A stretch of 64,000 nucleotides of DNA from Mucor racemosus (lineage: Eukaryota; Mucoromycota; Mucoromycetes; Mucorales; Mucoraceae). The notes under the pieces are model-generated. The model was not told where the DNA came from. It ran no database searches and was given only the letters and a program-made list of their open reading frames with translations. Within the stretch, counting starts at the first letter, position 1. Each line of letters starts with the position of its first letter. The position numbers and the translations under genes were made by a program. This document shows, piece by piece, positions 1 to 12,119 of this stretch. The DNA lies in contig JAPEHQ010000017.1 in assembly GCA_027405735.1 (NCBI GenBank), positions 813,501 through 877,500 on the forward strand, read 5' to 3'.

Positions 1-258
1 GAGATCAATACTCCACCCTCTACACCTTCACCTAAATTCTCCCCAAAAAGAATGTTGCATAGAGCCAAATCAAGCATTAATGATGAATCAGTCCGTAATT
101 TAGGACGTAGAACAAGTATGTTTTTAGAGAAATTTAGTTATCAACCTTCTTTACCTGCTACACCTAATTTAAGAAGACAATCATCTAAACTAACAAATAA
201 AGGCAAGACTATTTCAAAGAAATTAAAAAGGGTCTTGTCGTTTCATCACACAAAGTAA
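1..258 (+). CDS. 3' end of a gene for an unrecognised basic protein
   Basis: The frame is open from the first base of the window to a TAA at 256-258, so this is the last part of a gene that begins upstream. The visible 85 residues are rich in Ser, Pro, Lys and Arg, with several SP/TP dipeptides near the start (TPPSTPSP), and end in a strongly basic tail (KKLKRVLSFHHTK). The segment looks disordered and lacks any catalytic motif I recognise. SP/TP sites next to a basic cluster suit a phosphorylated regulatory protein, but that is inference only. It converges on the bZIP gene on the other strand, with 116 bp between the two stop codons. Coding status rests on the open frame and its composition. 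Confidence 0.6.
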   Translation, partial: EINTPPSTPSPKFSPKRMLHRAKSSINDESVRNLGRRTSMFLEKFSYQPSLPATPNLRRQSSKLTNKGKTISKKLKRVLSFHHTK

Positions 259-374
259 ATAAATAAAAAATTTTGGAATGTTGTGAAACCAAACACATAC
301 TCCTAAAAATATCGTCAATGACATATTATATTTGTTTTGTTTATTATATATACAACATTTATTTACTATATTTT

Positions 375-1318
375 TTAGAGTGGAGTAGTACTAGGTGATG
401 AATTAGTAGCAGCAGTATTGGAATGGCTACTCGGTCTATAAAGTAAATTATCGAAATTGATACTGTTTGCAGTTAAATGTGCATGCGAACAATCTCTATG
501 CGCTAATAGCACAGTTTTTAGATTCAAAATTTCTTCTCGAAGTGTCAATGATTGTTGTTCAAGAACTCGGTTTTCCTTTGTTAATAAATCAACGTTAGAT
601 TGAAGTTGGTTTAGCCATTCCTTCTTTCTTTGTCTACATCTCAGGGCAGCTAAATTTAAGGTATTTTAGTACAACTCAACCTAATAACAATAGCAATTTA
701 TTTTATACCTTGTCGGTTTCTTTCTAGTGCTTTGTCTCGTTTATTGGCAGTCAGTTTGGTACCACCACTAGTACCACCTCCACCTCCACCTCCTGCATCG
801 TTTCGGCTGAATTGGGATGATGGTTCATCCAATTCGCCGTAATGCGCTAACGAAGGAATAGATGTGTCACTTGCTATGCTACCCTGTCTACATCTTGGTG
901 GTGAGGGAGAGGGGGAATATACTTGTTGACAATTTACAGATATATTATTACCATTGGCCATGAATTCATGGCTAGTAAAACCATTTTCCATTGGCATTCG
1001 TTGTTGTTGATGAAATTGCCTTGGATTATTGGAAACAGGAGGGGTAGGTAAGAATGTGCCATTTTCATTTGTATTATAATAATTTGATTGTTGTGTATCA
1101 GCAGTTGAATGAGGAGGAGGAGCATTTGTAGTCATCCAAGGTTCTAATGGAGCCATCATTGGTCGCTCAATGTATTGCATTTGAGGATTAAGTTCCTGAT
1201 CTGTCAAGTCGGAGTAATTATTTTCTCCTTTTACAATCATATTTGCATTAGACATTTTAATTGTAGATGATGTGCAAGAAGAAGAAGAAGAAGAGAAAGA
1301 GTTAGAATATGCTTGCAT
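375..1318 (-). CDS. bZIP transcription factor, ATF/CREB (Atf1-like) type
   Basis: Two exons (709-1318, then 375-649) joined through an intron with GT at 708-707 and AG at 651-650 give a 294-residue protein. The splice falls inside the basic region and rejoins it exactly: KRDKALERNRQ is followed by AALRCRQRKKEWL, the N-x7-R signature that contacts DNA. A leucine zipper follows from about residue 217, and then the LLAHRDCSH segment typical of fungal Atf1 and animal ATF2 relatives. The N-terminal 190 residues are disordered, rich in Ser, Asn, Gln and Pro, with an FLPTPP patch and a seven-glycine run from GGT-type repeats. Family members bind CRE-like sites as dimers in the nucleus and are usually controlled by a stress MAP kinase. 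The orthology to Atf1 is inferred from the zipper only. Confidence 0.88.
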
Positions 1319-2488
1319 AAATTTATTGAAAAAAAAAAAAAAAACAAAAATGATAGAAAAAAAAGAATAAATTTAATCACCAGGATTCTTATTTATACCA
1401 ACTGGAAAAAAAATGCAGATACCTTGATGCCAACTCTGGGCCCTTTAAGTATATCCGCAAAAAGATGTCCCGCTTACAAAAGTGATTTATCATTGGAAGT
1501 AAATTATGGTTCCATGTCAATTTACAAAAAAAATTAAGAAACTGTTTCATATATTATTTCATCGAGAAATGAATTTTATATTTTCAAAAAAAAACTGAAA
1601 CAATCTCATTAACACCTTTTTTTTTTTTTTTATCCATTCTTTTGGATTGAAAGATTTCTTTTCAACAATAAGCAAATAAAATAAATATGAATATATGCAA
1701 ATTTGTAATAGAAAAAAAATACAAACAATAGCATAAATAGGACACAAATCATCCCCGCAACAAACAAAAAAAAAAAAAAAACCACACCACCCATGTGTAA
1801 TGTAACAAAAAAATACAGAGAAAACCTTAATCGGAAGGAGACTCTGAGGCAATTTCCCTATACGTATTCCTGCTCCCCAAAAATTGCTTATAACCATAAA
1901 TAGCTTTTTGTCGTGGATATTTTTATTCCGTACAAGCATATTTTGCTCAATTATCTCACTTGCCCTTCTTGGCAAAATAAAATTAAACAAATAGTATAGA
2001 GATGATATAATACAATGATTATGATGTGCACAGACATCGCACTCCAATTGTACATTTGCAGGAACATTTTATTTATTGGTTCTGGAATAAACAACAAGCC
2101 ACAATGGCTTTCAAAAAATTTTCTAATGGAGGAATATTATTTCAAAGAATTATTTGGAACCTTAATTGACATAATTTAATGATAAGTTATATATGAAAAT
2201 GATCATCAAATGTTGCTCTTTTTTGTCATATTTTTTTGATTATAAAGTTATTTTCCAAAGATCAGAATTTCAATCAATTAATGTATAATTGTGAATTTCT
2301 CCCATTGATCCATCCTGCCAAAAAATATTTGTTTTTCAATCAAAGATCCAACTCATTAGTTGAGCACACACACATAAACACATATACATATATAATCAAT
2401 TTATTGTATTTCTCAACAAAACAAAAAAAAAGTAAGAGCAATTTTTTTTAATAAAAAAGAGAGAAATAGGTTATTTTAAAGAATTAAT
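1319..2488. other. intergenic, homopolymer-rich, no gene seen
   Basis: This stretch holds A-runs and T-runs of up to about 16 bases (near 1329, 1618 and 1768) and no splice-consistent coding frame. It should contain the promoter and 5' UTR of the bZIP gene and the 3' UTR of the eL13 gene, both on the minus strand. Confidence 0.6.
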
Positions 2489-3443
2489 TTATTTCTTCTT
2501 GTTGGCCTCCTCCTCGGCCTTATCACGAGCACGCTTCTCACGGGCACCGAGAGTACGGGCAGCGGAACGAGCATAACGGAGCTTCATGTAAGAGTTGGTA
2601 GCCTTCTCTTCAGCAGTGATAGCACGAGCTTCAGGGGCAGCGACAATTTGTTCAACGGGGAAAAGAGCACCACGGAGTTGAACAGCAGAAGCAACTTCGG
2701 CAGCCTATAATTTAGAGATAAAGTCAGTTAAAAATGTTGATTTGTAGACATGTTGGATTCTATCAATTCATATCAAATGTCATGCTTTTCCTCTTTCTTT
2801 CTTTTTCTCCCAGATCCAAAAAAAAAACCAAATCAATTAGGAACAGGTTGTCATGACAACCCATTTTAATTTAATTTCTTCCCATATTTGGAATATCTCC
2901 ATAGCAACCATCATTTTTGACATTTCATACAAATCGACATCCTCCTTTTTTTTGATTTTGGTATACATTACCTCAGAGTCACCCTTCTTGGCCTTACCGG
3001 CCTTACGGGGGAAAACAATGAGCTTAGCCTTATAAGCCTTCAAACGTTGAACGTTAAGTTCAAGAGACTCATTGGACTTGTTGCGACGACGGAAATCGAC
3101 AGCAATACCGATGGAACGGGCTTCCTTGCGGGCGACACCAGCTTCCTATTATAATTTTTAATATTCTGCATTTTCTTTCCATTAATGAAAAACAAACCTT
3201 AAGTTCTTCAAGAGTGAAACCACGACCGGATCTCAACTTCATGTTGTAACGAACAGTAGGACAACGGACAGCAGGACGGAGAAGACCATCAATGGGTCTG
3301 GGAGCAATACGACCGGCCTTTTGGACACGTGCGATTCTTCTAGACTTCTTGCGACCGGCTTGATCGAACCAAGTCTTAACGCGAAGGTCCCATTGCTTGC
3401 GGAAATGCTGGTTAGGCAACTGGTTGTTGTGCTTCAAAACCAT
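2489..3443 (-). CDS. RPL13: 60S ribosomal protein eL13
   Basis: Three exons (3198-3443, 2972-3145, 2489-2704) with GT-AG introns encode 211 residues, close to the 199-211 of eukaryotic eL13. The start [18 protein letters not shown] is the family N-terminus. It is followed by the conserved [16 protein letters not shown] and VRCPTVRYN segments, then [15 protein letters not shown] across exon 2, and a Lys-rich tail ending NKKK. The protein is a structural component of the large ribosomal subunit, binding rRNA near the exit-tunnel side. GC content is clearly higher than in flanking DNA, and codon choice is restricted (AAG, GTC/GTT, CGT/CGA), as expected for a highly expressed gene. All three exons join in phase 0. 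Confidence 0.97.
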
Positions 3444-5825
3444 GATCTATTTAGTGATGATATAATATTTTTTTTGAAATGTTGAGAAATGTTGAATGTT
3501 GAAAATAAGGAAAAATTAGTAAATCTATACAATTTTACAATAATAACAGTTCATCCATCTCTATTATTTACTAATGGATGGATGGATTGTTATCTTTATT
3601 ATCAAAACTTATACATACAAATGACCAGTAAGTGAAAAGAGAACGGCTTAACGATGCATCAATCTACTCTCACTAGTAGCCAAAAAAAAAAAACTGGTTC
3701 GGCGGAGACCGTAAAAAACATTTTTTTTTACTTTCTTTCAATTGATTTTTGGTTTGGTCCGGCCTCTCTTGCTTCTGTTTATTCGGACAGATGCAAAATA
3801 AAACATCAAATCAACAAGCTAGCCTTCCCTTTTAAGTAGTTGTGACAGATCCACAATGTTAATTAGTCTTTTCATATCCTCAATCCTCAAATCTAACACA
3901 AGAATATTAATTTGAATTGCATTGCATTTCAAATATAGACTGATTTTCTCGGCAATTTTAATTCTCCAGAATCAAATTACTCCTTGCTTTCTTGGGGAAT
4001 ACATCTCTTTGTTGTTGTGATCCGGTGCCACACATTAATTTGTATACACACTGCGAGAAATTTGCTATATACATCTTATCACAGATGAAAATCAAAATAC
4101 TTATCTCAACGAATGCCTTCAGTTCTCAATATTACTGCATTAATTAAGCATATTATAAAAACTCCAATCATTGACACTAACTACTGCAACATGTGCGATT
4201 TCTTAAATCATACATTATCCCAAGTCTACCTCCGGAAAAATCCTTTTTTACTATTTTTCGTACAAACTGACAATTACTAAAGCCGCTTAAAAAATGCCCA
4301 AAAATGAAAAAAGCTTATACCACATGGCATTCAAAATATGGAGCACGGCGAGAAGTACCTATATCAACAATTAGATAGAGAGTTATGAATGAAACCATTG
4401 AACACTTCCAATTTGAAGCTTGAAATTACTCAAAAATCGTAATTTTCGATAGCCTCTATCTTAAGATTTTGAAACACTTCAAGCTCAAAAACATGCTCAA
4501 ACATCATCTATGTTCAAGGTAAACCCATTGTATTATTTTTAGCCAATTTGAAGACACTTTATAAATCGATGAAATTTTCGCATTTTTCCCTTACTACTAC
4601 ACGTCCAAAATTCGATTTTGGACGTTTTGCCTTTTTTCGACCTAAAATCGGCATTTTCTACTATAGTGTTCCTAAGCTTAAAACAACCATATTTTTTTGC
4701 AGCAACATCTCAAACCTTTGGTTTTAGCATTTCATATGCAAAATGTTTGCGTTTTTTAAAGAAACGATTTTGAGGTTTTTTAAGTATATCTTTTAAGGAA
4801 GACGAAATAGTGCTATGTTAGTTGTACCAATCGATTCGGCATAAAAAGTTTGACTAGAGAGCTTAGAAGTGTGTAAGGGGTTGAAATAGAAATTTGTGTT
4901 GATATGAGCAGAATAGTTCGTGGAACGATCAAATCGATCCGAAAAAAACAATTCTGAATCCTGTTGGATTTAAACTCCGTATATCTCTCTCTCTTTCTCA
5001 AAATAGATCATGAGTTTGCTTTTTAGAGAGTTTTTATAAGGTTACATGCACAACTAATAGACAAATAAATATATCTAGATTATTCTCCAAAATAGGAAAT
5101 ACACTTTGGTATTTTTTGAAGCATAAAAATCCGTTATAAAGTTTTGCAATTAGACAATCATTCAAAAAAGGTCATGATTTTTTATAATCTCGGATTTGGT
5201 GAAATTTACGGAAAAATACATGAGCAATGTATAATCGATGCTTGTCCCAGTATCTCAAAAGCGAAATCGTATACATGCTATGCATGTTCGCATCAGTCGT
5301 AACGTATATGGAAAAAAATTATAAGTATTTTCATTATATGAAAATCAGGAGAGGTAAAAAGGAGAAGGGAGAAAAATAAAAATAAACAAAAAAAACAAGA
5401 TTTCTCGTAAAGAAAAAAATGATGGATTCAAATTGTAAATGAATACCTTTTTGTACCACCATACTAAATCAAATATGTGTAAATCAAAAAATGCTACAAT
5501 ACGATAGTTCTCGAGACACTATCTGTATATCTAATTTGATTCAATTGTTTAGTTAGTAAAGGAGACCAATATAACCATCACCATCATTCACATATATTTT
5601 CACCATTTACTCTGGGATTCAGAAGCGCCCCTGAATTAAAAAGCGGCTTATAGATATTATGTATTTATTATTGATAGATTTCGAAATCCGTTTTTATTAT
5701 TTGAGCAGCATTGTGTGTATCATGATAACCTATCTTTCTCTCTCTCTTTTTTTTTTTTTTTTTACTTTTTCTTCTTTTTTTTTCTATTTCTATTTCTTTC
5801 TTTCTTTTTCGAATTACAATTCAAA
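3444..5825. other. intergenic, with an old repeat; no gene seen
   Basis: The 2.4 kb between the divergent eL13 and Ser/Gly-rich genes contains no splice-consistent frame. Pyrimidine-rich blocks occur near 5725-5810. Around 4540-4800 the sequence resembles 48,300-48,560 (shared ACTATAG-TTCCTAAGCT block), marking an old repeat, family C here. Confidence 0.6.
4601..4625. repeat. perfect 10-bp hairpin inside repeat family C
   Basis: ACGTCCAAAA at 4601-4610 is followed by a 5-nt loop TTCGA and then TTTTGGACGT at 4616-4625, an exact inverted complement. It lies in the stretch that resembles 48.3-48.56 kb, so it is more likely a piece of a decayed element than a terminator. Confidence 0.6.
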
Positions 5826-5914
5826 ATGTCATTTATATTTTCAACACAATTAAACACTACACCTAGAAGAGAGAAAGTTTGCGATTGGGTAGGATCCAAA
5901 AAGAAAATAGGTAA

Positions 5915-5950
<36 letters not shown>

Positions 5951-6892
5951 GGGGGAGGGGCATAAATAGGAAATACGTATTGATATGTGCCAAATTAGAT
6001 ACTACTGCTATTACAACATCAGTAACATCAACATCATCACCGGATTGCTGGAAAGATGTATCATCCAATATCAAACAAATGGATTCCAATTATGATGCAA
6101 CATTTCATGCATGGCTGAAATCAGAAGATAATGTATTGGTCACATCTCTTTACTTGCATCGTATTGCAAATGACTATCCATTAGAAAGAATTATAAATGC
6201 TTTAGAATGGCTATCGATTGATTGGAGATGGGAGAGTACAAGTATATTAGTAAGGCATGTGACAGCAGACTGGGTTGATGAACAAGGTAATATTTAATTA
6301 TGATATACATCATTAGAGATATTAACAAAAATATAAATTTACAGGCGATATAAAAAGAGCTAAGCTCCTTAGAAAATTAACACAACAATGGGCAACGCAT
6401 TTCACAGCGACATTAATAACTACAATTCTAATTTCTGCACCATACACAACGTGCATCAAAAAGAGAGAAAGATTTATTCAAGAATTCACAAAAGATTGGG
6501 ATTTTTCAAAATTATCAGAATTTTTCATGTTTTTAAGAAGTAGAGCAAATATTGATTATAAATTTAAATGTGCCATGTTACAAGAAGTGGCAAGAAAAGA
6601 AGCTCAAGAAAAACCGCAACCAACATTAAAATCATCCCGACAACACCAACGAAGAGTATCATTTTCAGATGAAATGAAAAAGACATATTTAAAAGAAAAT
6701 AGCAGTTGCAATGCTGGTACCACTGCAGGTAGTAGTAGTAGTAGTGGTGGTGGTGGTGGTGGTGGTGGTAGCTCATCATCAACAGCATCCTCATCAGCAT
6801 CTTCTTCATCATCTACCACAACTACTGCTACAAATTTACAATCAAGATATAATGATAATGATCAATTGGCAAATTTATTAGCTAAAAAGTAA
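5826..6892 (+). CDS. unrecognised protein with Ser/Gly low-complexity C-terminus
   Basis: Three exons (5826-5910, 5999-6286, 6345-6892) keep frame through GT-AG introns and give 306 residues. The start at 5826 is chosen because the exon 1 donor (ATAG-GTAAAT) and the acceptor at 5997-5998 restore the frame of the downstream helical region. The first intron holds a 26-A tract. Residues about 28-210 are a folded, probably all-alpha domain with conserved-looking tryptophans (CWKDV, WLSIDWRW, QQWATHF, KDWDFSKL). The tail has an RRVSFSD basophilic phosphosite-like motif, then runs of Ser, Gly (eight in a row) and Thr. I do not recognise the family. It stands 128 bp upstream of the succinyl-CoA ligase gene on the same strand. 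Confidence 0.75.
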
Positions 6893-7020
6893 TAAGAATC
6901 AGCTTAAAATATGGCGAAATGAAACATTGCTCTTCCCATGCTTTTTCAATTGATGTTTCAGAATAAAGATAAAATCTTGCCATGTTTTAGTTTTAGTCTT
7001 TGTTTTTGTCCTTTATTCAG

Positions 7021-8331
7021 ATGTTGTCTATATCCAAGAGCTCATTCAAATACTCTAATCAATGTAAATGTAAATTGTGTCTATTATAATATAACCAAAT
7101 ATTGAATTCTGTTGGTTTTAGTGAGACATTTCACTACCGGTAGTTATGAATCTACATTGAAAAACTTACTGGTAACAAAGGATACCAAGGTTATATGTCA
7201 AGGGTTTACTGGTAAACAGGCAAGTTGATCAACTTCAAGCTAAAATAATGGATATAAACATATAAAATACATAGGGCACATTTCATTCTGAAGAAGCCAT
7301 TGAATTTGGTACAAATATGGTAGGCGGCGTATCTCCTAAAAAAGCTGGTACAACACATTTAGGATTGCCAGTTTTTGGTACAGTACAACAGGTTTGTAAA
7401 AAAAAAAACCACAAGTGTTACAATAGTAATAGTAACTTGTCAAAGCTGATATACAAAGTTAGGCTGTCAATGAAACAAAGCCAGATGCCTCGGTCATTTA
7501 TGTACCACCACCATTTGCCGCTGACGCCATTATGGAAGCCATTAAGGCTGAAATTGGGCTAATTGTGGCAATCACTGAAGGCATTCCTATTCATGACATG
7601 ATGCGAGTCAAACAAGCATTACTCACTCAAAGTAAAAGTCGTCTAGTAGGGCCCAATTGCCCTGGATTGATCCGTGCTGGTGAGTGCAAAATTGGTATTA
7701 TGCCCGCTAGTATTATTCAAAAAGGTAAAATTGGCGTTGTATCAAGATCAGGTACATTAACTTATGAAGCTGTGCAACAAACTACGGATGTTGGTTTGGG
7801 ACAAACATTATGTATTGGTATTGGTGGTGATCCATTAAATGACACTACATTTATCGACGCATTAAAAGTAATGCTTAAAGATAAAAACACAAAAGGAATT
7901 GTTCTGATAGGTGAAATTGGTGGTTCAGCTGAGGAAGATGCTGCTGCGTTTTTAAAAGAATACAATCTAAAGCAAAAGTTCAAGCCAAAGCCTGTTGTTT
8001 CATTTATTGCTGGTATGACAGCACCACCAGGACGTCGCATGGGTTCGTATTTGATGGTCGTTTGACAATCAAATTATTAATATTTATCATTTTATTTATA
8101 CAAGGTCATGCAGGTGCTATTATTTCTGGTGGAAAAGGAGGGGCAATAGATAAAGTCAAAGCTCTTGAAAGGGCAGGTGTTATCATCACTCCATCTCCTG
8201 CCAAGATTGGTGTTACCATGTATCAGGTAAAGAACGAGGTTTTTACTTGAATGATATGAATGAATTTAACCGTAATATCTACGCTTTTTTTTTTTTTTTA
8301 TCAGGCAATGAAAGATCAAGGATTCATCTAG
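7021..8331 (+). CDS. LSC1: succinate-CoA ligase, alpha subunit, mitochondrial
   Basis: Six exons (7021-7063, 7122-7219, 7275-7391, 7463-8042, 8105-8226, 8305-8331) encode 328 residues, the usual length. Exon 1 supplies a Ser/Lys/Arg-rich mitochondrial presequence ([13 protein letters not shown]). The CoA-binding Rossmann domain begins at [35 protein letters not shown], GIGGDP and GEIGG motifs follow in order. The active-site phosphohistidine is His 281 in GHAGAI at the start of exon 5. The enzyme interconverts succinyl-CoA and succinate with nucleotide triphosphate in the TCA cycle, as a heterodimer with a beta subunit not in this window. Intron 2 (7220-7274) is a GC-AG intron (CAG-GCAAGT); the other four are GT-AG. 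The ending (MKDQGFI) and the presequence match expectation, so the gene looks intact. Confidence 0.96.
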
Positions 8332-8524
8332 TAACTGATTTAGTACATTTTCTATAGAGTACTTTATATAATGCAATATGTCCTTGTGATGATAGTGAAA
8401 AATAAAAGCGTTGTGTTTCATACAATAAAACGAGTTGTTTTCTTTTTCTATATTATACACTTTTTCTTTCTTTCTTTATCTGTACATACACATTCTTGGT
8501 TATTTACTAGAGATTAACTATTAC

Positions 8525-9124
8525 ATGTATTCACCATTTGAAACTAATCAGAATATACCATCACACAATAACAAGACTACATTATGGTTAGATGTATAAA
8601 TATACATTGAATGGCTTTAAAACTAATATAATTCATGTTAGGATGGGCGATTTGGAACCCTGGATGGATGAAACATACCTTCAAAGACTTTGGTTCAATT
8701 TGAATGTCAATGTAATAGCCAAAGTAATTAGAGATAAACTGACATTGTGAGTCTTTTGTATGATTAATCTAGAAAACACACATTTAACAATGGGTTTTTA
8801 GCATCAGTTCTGGATACGCATTTGTTGATTTTGGATCTATATCAGCTGCTTCAAGTGCACTTGATATGTTTAACGGAGAGGTCATTCCTAATACATCATG
8901 CACATTTAAATTAAATTGGGCTTCAGGAGGCGGATTGATTGACAAAAAGTGAGTTATTTTACATGATAATTTACAATTAAAATTTTGTTAAATCGTATAA
9001 TATAGAGAGGATAGACAACCTGTATATTCATTATTTCTTGGTGATCTCAGTAATGATTGTTCTGAACAAATATTACTAGTGAGTGCTTATATTCAACCTA
9101 AATATATTTCCCCTAATTTCATTG

Positions 9125-9167
<43 letters not shown>

Positions 9168-9941
9168 CAGTACATTTTTCAAAATAGATATTCTTCATGT
9201 AAATCAGTAAAGATCATGACAGATCCTCAAACAGGACAAACTCGTGGATATGGATTTGTACGATTTAGTAATCAACTTGATCAATTCCAGGCATTGAACG
9301 AAATGCAAGGATGTAGGATTGGAAATAGATCTATTAGAGTCTCATTAGCAACCCCTAAAAACAATAATCTATTACCCTCACAATCAACTCCATCACCACC
9401 ATCACCACCACCACCATCAATTTTAATGGAAAATGTAAATACAACAGTTTTTGTTGGTGGATTATCATGCCCATTAAAAGAAGAAGAATTAAAGCAATAT
9501 TTTGAAATATTTGGTGATATTATTTATGTTAAGATACCACCTGGAAAGGGTTGTGGGTTTGTTCAATTTGTTTCTAGACAATCAGCTGAAATGGCAATTG
9601 AGCAAATGAATGGGTATCAAATTGGTTCTTCTAGAATTAGGCTGTCTTGGGGTAGATCTCATAATGCTCATCAACAAAAGCATAATTATCTTTCGGATGT
9701 TATTCAACAAAAACAACAGCAACAGCAACAGCAACAGCAACAACGGCAACAGCCTCATTATAGTCGTTTAGATATCTCATCTCCTTCTTACAAGGATTTC
9801 TTACAACCACATCGACAATTGAATCCATTTGATGAAGATTTATTTGATACAAGTTTCACTAGTGCTATCAAACCCAACAATAGCAATTCAAGTAATAATT
9901 CTTCATGGTCATTAGACTATCTTCATATTTTTGCACAATAA
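8525..9941 (+). CDS. three-RRM RNA-binding protein, Nam8/Csx1/TIA-1-like
   Basis: Five exons (8525-8586, 8642-8746, 8802-8948, 9006-9078, 9171-9941) encode 385 residues. RRM1 starts with TLWMGDLEPWMDE, the hallmark of the Nam8/Csx1/RBP45 group, created by the first splice (TG joined to G). RRM2 (about 112-190) has RNP2 SLFLGDL and RNP1 GYGFVRF; RRM3 (about 220-292) has VFVGGL and GCGFVQF. A Pro-rich linker separates RRM2 and RRM3, and a Gln run (CAG/CAA) lies in the disordered C-terminus. Relatives act in 5' splice-site recognition with U1 snRNP or in mRNA stability during stress; which role applies here cannot be told. Intron 4 contains a 41-T tract right before its acceptor. The 3' end converges on ureD with 125 bp between. 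Confidence 0.93.
9127..9167 (+). repeat. 41-nt uninterrupted T tract in the last intron of the RRM gene
   Basis: Forty-one consecutive T residues precede CAG at 9168-9170, the acceptor of intron 4. It serves as an extreme polypyrimidine tract and is prone to length change. Confidence 0.9.
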
Positions 9942-10066
9942 TCGTTTTTCCTCAACCAGGAACCTTTTTTGTCGCATTTTGTCATTTTTTTACATCATAT
10001 TTGTAGCATTATTTTTATTTATTAAATACATTTTTATTATTATATACAACTATTTGGTATATTCTA

Positions 10067-11119
10067 TTACATAAGCACTTTACTAAACATGCCATCACCA
10101 ATGATCCCATTTAATCCTCCTTGCAAACATTCAAACTTGACAAAATCTCTCACTTGTTCTGTAGTCATACCGGCCACACGCACCAATACGCCTCTTCCTT
10201 TCAAAATAGGGCTCACAGACCACAATACTTTTCTATCCTCTTTTGATTTCAATGTCAATGGCAATAATCTCATTTCTTCCGATTTACGTTGAATTTGATC
10301 CACACTTTTCATTAAAGAACTATCAGGTTTTGCAATCATAACCAAAGTGGCAAAACACAAATAGGGTTTAAGACGAGCGGCATATGCAGTTTCATCTTCT
10401 ACTCTGGGATCCAATCGCTTCATATAATCTTCATCTTCCAAAACCATGGCGTCCTTGATGATCCATTTTCCTGCAATTTTTATATCGATTCTACTAGAAT
10501 AATGGCGGAAGGACCAGCTCTCGCCACGAGTAATACGACCACTAGTAAACCAATCCAACAATACGAGTTGCGATGAATCGTCTTGTAATTCAAATAATTG
10601 CTTCGATTGGAATGAAGAATCACGAAAGCAAGTGACGGGATCAGGGATTACTAAAAGGGTTGCTTCTGGCGCTACTACAGAATTAATTATTTGTACTGAA
10701 GGGGCTACTTTTTTAGGTGGCTCAGGTGTCTTAAATAAGCTTGTAATAGTATTTAATGATGGCAGTAAATTGGAAAACGAAATGGTAGGCGTATTGGATT
10801 GTTGTTGTTGTAATGAAGCTAACCAAAGCCTCTGATGTACACGATCTTTAAAGATTTTGGTATTACCTTGTGTCATCAATAATAGAATAGCATCCTTGTT
10901 AACGGTCATGTCGATAGAAAAGGTATCGCCACTGATGACACCTCCACCATAACTCAACATGTATACTACTGCTAAACGATCTGCATGGCCCGTGGTAGGA
11001 ATAAATTTGAGCGGATATTGAGCATGAATACGTTCAAATTTAGAGCGTTGATTGTAACAAGAACATATTAAGATGCCTTTTCCTGGTTCGTTTTCCGCTG
11101 TAGTTTCGAACCGTTCCAT
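10067..11119 (-). CDS. ureD: urease accessory protein UreD
   Basis: A single exon of 350 residues. The N-terminal half shows the family core: the YPLKFIPT segment, VVYMLSYGGGVISGDTFSI (the GG-x-x-GD motif) and LLLMTQGNTKIFK. The middle carries ATLLVIPDPVTCFRDSSF and LVLLDWFTSGR-x-x-RGE-x-W, both diagnostic of UreD/UreH. UreD binds apo-urease and, with UreF and UreG, allows carbamylation of the active-site lysine and nickel delivery. Residues about 100-145 form an extra loop with a Gln run and low complexity, making it slightly longer than usual. No other urease gene lies in the window, as is normal for fungi. The start is the first ATG of the open frame. Confidence 0.95.
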   Translation of the reverse strand: MERFETTAENEPGKGILICSCYNQRSKFERIHAQYPLKFIPTTGHADRLAVVYMLSYGGGVISGDTFSIDMTVNKDAILLLMTQGNTKIFKDRVHQRLWLASLQQQQSNTPTISFSNLLPSLNTITSLFKTPEPPKKVAPSVQIINSVVAPEATLLVIPDPVTCFRDSSFQSKQLFELQDDSSQLVLLDWFTSGRITRGESWSFRHYSSRIDIKIAGKWIIKDAMVLEDEDYMKRLDPRVEDETAYAARLKPYLCFATLVMIAKPDSSLMKSVDQIQRKSEEMRLLPLTLKSKEDRKVLWSVSPILKGRGVLVRVAGMTTEQVRDFVKFECLQGGLNGIIGDGMFSKVLM

Positions 11120-12119
11120 TAATTTGTATAATATTAAGAAAAGAGAAAGAAAGAGAAAGGTTATTAATTGGTTGCGCGTATAAATTACAAAAAGGGGAAA
11201 ACAAAAGTAGCTATTATTGGTCAGTTTTCGTTATCTATCGTTTTCTTTGATAGATGGGAGTGGGAAATTTGGGTTCTTGAGTTTGTAAAGAGTTACAAAA
11301 GAGGATCATTTCGACATATTTGTGTCATTTTAAAGGTTACCTAAATTAACATTCCTGTATACAATCTATATTTGATTGTTGTAGTGCCCTTTATAAATCT
11401 ATCAAAATTTCTAATATCTTAGCGTTTCCGAGGTTTTACAAATAATCACATCAAGACATTAGCCTATGATGCATGGATTCAACATTGGCATGCAATCAAA
11501 TAGACCTCAATGTGCCTTAATCAATAAAACTGCACTTCTGATTGTTTGAATCAAAACTCCCGCCAAAGATTATAATATAATATAAATAGGCCAATACATG
11601 ATTTTTTTTGTTTGAAAAAAAATTGAGTATGCTCCAAGTGTTATTGTCTATTAATATACGTATGTTTTATCTTTATGCTAGCATTTCAGAACATGGAAAA
11701 ACTCTTTAAAGGATTGATATATTCATTTTTTTTTCATCTGAAACAATCACTGTTTTCGGAGCGTAAAGCAATTTTGCAGGTGAAATTACATGAAATGTTA
11801 ATTATGCACAAATATTACTGAATTTCAGGCAATATAATAATAATAGATTGTTTATCTATTACTGAAGCTACTAATGTAATAGTAAAAAATGCAGAAATCA
11901 TCAAACTGAAAGGCTGCGCATCAATTCTTCACATTTTACAGCCAAAAGGGTGATATATTTAACTCATCACATCTCTACAGAAAATAAAGCTATAAAGCTC
12001 AAAATGCTTTCAATATATTTATTTAAACATTTTTTACCATTTCCTGCAGTTTTAAAAAAATTGAAAAATATTTTATCGAAATCTTCCATGTTTTAACCTT
12101 TTCATACATACAAAGTATG
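11120..12119. other. intergenic, AT-rich, no gene seen
   Basis: Upstream region of ureD. Only short frames broken by stops occur. The AT-rich part from 11,600 to 12,100 has the same texture as the old repeats nearby, but I could not assign it. Confidence 0.5.

Noticed and set aside
1559..2047. 162-codon minus-strand frame
   Set aside because: Made of homopolymer translation (KKKKK, FFFFF) with no conserved-looking block or splice context; it lies in AT-rich intergenic DNA.
5659..6089. Overlapping frames on both strands around the pyrimidine and poly-A tracts
   Set aside because: Poly-Phe/Ser and poly-Lys translations overlap the first exon and intron of the real gene at 5826-6892.
6564..6819. 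Minus-strand frames opposite the Ser/Gly-rich gene
   Set aside because: His/Tyr/Pro/Leu runs are simply the complement of the plus-strand trinucleotide repeats.
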